DNA of 64,000 bases from Trichoplax adhaerens (lineage: Eukaryota; Placozoa; Uniplacotomia; Trichoplacea; Trichoplacidae): assembly GCF_000150275.1 (NCBI RefSeq), contig NW_002060967.1, positions 310,001 through 374,000 of the forward strand, read 5' to 3'. Shown here in pieces: positions 61,961-64,000 of this stretch. Under the pieces are notes generated by a model. That model did no database searches. It saw only the letters and a list, made by a program, of their open reading frames with translations, and was not told the origin of the DNA. Both the position numbers and the translations under genes were made by a program. Position 1 is the first letter of the stretch. Every line of letters begins with the position of its first letter.

Positions 61961-63090
61961 TATTTTAAAATAAAATTTCACTACAATTGACGATAGAAGA
62001 ATGCAACAAATCACACCGTTAGTATATTATTAGTCAGTTATACATCACCATACTAGAGCTGCACATGTGAGCCATCCAAGGCTACGCATCGTTCTACGCG
62101 AACGGTAAAGTCCTCCTGGACATTATACAACATTGTTGGATTAATTGTACAAATAGCAGCTTCTATGTTACATTTAATTTCACAAAGTCATCTCCACAGT
62201 TCTTACTATACACCCCTGTTGAAGGTAGCCCTATCCAAAATAATCCCAAAGAGTTCAATCGGGAGATCGTGCCGGCCATATCATATTGGCTAGTGGCGAT
62301 TGACCGATCCAGCCATTAGGAAATGAACATAGAAATAGTCTACTACATTGAATTTCTGTGATGATACACTCCAAAAATGGCTGTAACTACTGCACGTTGA
62401 TGAGCTGGTTTTACTAATTCGATAAAATAAATTTATTAAATAAATATTATAGATTTCAAATTTAGATTCATTTAGATTCGCATACATAACAGTTGAACCA
62501 CTTCAAGCTATTGATAGATCAGAATCTTAGGGCTAGTCAGGCTGAAATTAGAGTCATCGATATCAATGCGGTTAATGACATTAATACTCGTTCACCTTTT
62601 CATTACCTATCGTACGTATACAATAATTACAATCGAATTTCATCAATGCAATCCATCAGGAAGGTATTCGGTAACTAGGAACTTTTGAACAAAGTTCAAG
62701 AATGCTATGATGACTTGACTTTAGTAGGCGATGAAACATTCGTCTCTTCTCGACGCTGCACTCATTTTTCTAGTTTCATTACTTTATGGACTGCACACTT
62801 TTAAGCAAGTTCTAATGTAGGATTTCAAATTCTGTTTTGTCCAACAGAAATCTTGATAGCCACTCAGATTGGACGAGAAAGGTATTCGTTCCTTAAATGC
62901 TCATACATCACTCCTGTAAACTTTGGGATTCAATGCTACTTTTCAGAGTAGCATTGAGATCGCACTATATCAGCGGTACTTTTGCAACAAAAATCATCGA
63001 CGACGAACAGTTAATTGGGCTGCAGTGATAGCAGTAGCTTATTTAAATTGCAGTGCCACTGGCTTCTTGTCACGGTAGCTCATTCCATCT
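61961..63090. other. Non-coding spacer between the last two arrays
   Basis: No gene or repeat family was recognised. Small open frames at 62290-62487 (-) and 62493-62678 (+) have no family features. The sequence AGTAGCATTGAGATCGCA at about 62945 leads towards the final array. Confidence 0.45.
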
Positions 63091-63094
63091 TGAA

Positions 63095-64000
63095 AATGTC
63101 TGGTCTGTCGCATTGGTACGAGTATAGGCGACTTCATTTTCCCTTTAGTAATGAATACCTACTTACGGTAGAATTGAATTCTTTTCTCAATTCTAATGCA
63201 GATGCAACATCTCTTGCCTATCATCGACGCAGATCAGCAATTCTACGACTGGTCTGTCGCATTTGCATAGGCAACTTTGCTTGGCGTCTTCACTTTCCCT
63301 TCAGTAATGAATACCTACTTAGAATTGAATTGTATTCTCAATTGTAATTTCGATGCCATTTCTCTTGCCTATCATCGACGCAGATCAGGAATTTTACGAC
63401 TCGTCTGTCGCGTTTGGATAGGCAAGTTTGTTTGGCGTCTTCATTTTCCCTTCAGTAATGAACACCTACTTACTGTACTGTATATAGAATTGAATTGTAT
63501 TCTCAATTCTCTTGCCTATCATCGACGCAGATCAGAAATTTTGCGACTCGTCTGGCGTCTTCATTTTCCCTTTAGTAATGAATATCTACTCATATAGAGT
63601 TGAATTGTATTCTCAATTGCAATTTCGACGCCATTTCTCTTGCCTATCATCGACGCAGATCAGGAATTGTGGGACTTATCTGTCGCGTTTGGATAGGCAA
63701 GTTTGTCTGGCGTCTTCATTTTCCCTTCAGTAATGAAAACCTACTTATATAGAGTTGAATTGTATTCTCAATTGTAATTTCGATGCCATTTCTCTTGCCT
63801 ATCATCGACGCAGATCAGGAATTTTGCGACACGTCTGTCGCGTTTGGATAGGCAAGTTTGTTTGGCGTCTTCATTTTCCCTTCAGTAATGAACACCTACT
63901 TACTGTACTGTATATAGAATTGAATTGTATTCTCAATTCTAATGCAGATGCCATTGCTCTTGCCTATCATCGACGCAGAACAGGAATTTTACGACTCGTC
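63095..64000. repeat. Tandem array running off the right edge, unit about 130-165 bp
   Basis: The unit is CTTCATTTTCCCTTCAGTAATGAA, (T/C)ACCTACTTA, ATAGA(A/G)TTGAATTGTATTCTCAATT, GCCATTTCTCTTGCCTATCATCGACGCAGATCAG, GAATTTTACGACTCGTCTGTCGC and GTTTGGATAGGCAAGTTTG. The GCCTATCATCGACGC anchor recurs at about 63214, 63365, 63509, 63639, 63794 and 63959. Some units carry an extra CTGTACTGTATAT insertion. Several open frames of 70-110 codons come from the unit and are not taken as genes. Confidence 0.93.

Noticed and set aside
63015-63733. Overlapping open frames of 70-110 codons as a repeat-protein gene
   Set aside because: The frame changes between units because unit length is not a multiple of three, and no conserved protein repeat survives.
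1-64000. tRNA, rRNA or snRNA genes, viral or retroelement coding regions
   Set aside because: No A/B-box pairs with cloverleaf context, and no reverse transcriptase, integrase or transposase motifs were seen on reading. A tRNAscan and a protein search would be needed to exclude short or diverged ones.

Overview
The window is eukaryotic and almost certainly metazoan. It is AT-rich, with multi-exon genes, GT-AG introns mostly 50-500 bp long, and long stretches of satellite-like tandem repeats. The gene set (CECR2, BLTP3/UHRF1BP1, fatty acyl-CoA reductase, EOGT, SETDB1, transaldolase) is animal-type. SETDB1 with a triple Tudor region, an MBD and a split SET domain, together with a CECR2-type DDT-bromodomain protein, points to an animal. 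High intron density, short introns, low GC and abundant palindromic TGTAC/GTACTGTAC words fit an early-branching animal such as a placozoan. That placement is inference; no search was run.

Layout. 1-1.3 kb is non-coding with a short direct duplication. 1.3-10.3 kb (+) is a CECR2-like gene, whose first visible exon lies 4.2 kb upstream of the rest; its true N-terminus may lie outside the window. 10.3-15.4 kb is intergenic. 15.4-24.3 kb (+) is a complete BLTP3-like bridge-type lipid-transfer gene of 10 exons, 1307 aa. 24.3-32.8 kb is intergenic with a degenerate ~210-250 bp tandem array, a near-perfect 22 bp inverted repeat and a GTACT-rich block. 32.8-37.4 kb (+) is a complete fatty acyl-CoA reductase, 13 coding exons, 537 aa. 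38.7-40.9 kb (-) is a complete EOGT, 4 exons, 537 aa, convergent with it. 41.7-48.5 kb is a run of five unrelated repeat blocks, one with telomere-type TTAGGG/CCCTAA words and a 641 bp higher-order period. 49.1-56.0 kb (+) is a SETDB1-type H3K9 methyltransferase traced over 26 exons, with its 5' end unresolved. 57.2-58.2 kb (-) is an intronless transaldolase. From 58.4 kb to the right edge the window is mainly three more tandem arrays.

The genes do not form one pathway. CECR2 and SETDB1 are chromatin proteins (remodelling and H3K9 methylation). BLTP3 and FAR act in lipid transport and fatty-alcohol/ether-lipid synthesis. EOGT glycosylates secreted EGF repeats in the ER. Transaldolase is in the pentose phosphate pathway. 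No operon-like or defence system is visible. The main structural novelty is the succession of independent tandem-repeat families packed between ordinary housekeeping genes. Exon coordinates were worked out by hand from reading-frame continuity, splice dinucleotides and remembered family sequences, and should be confirmed with RNA data.
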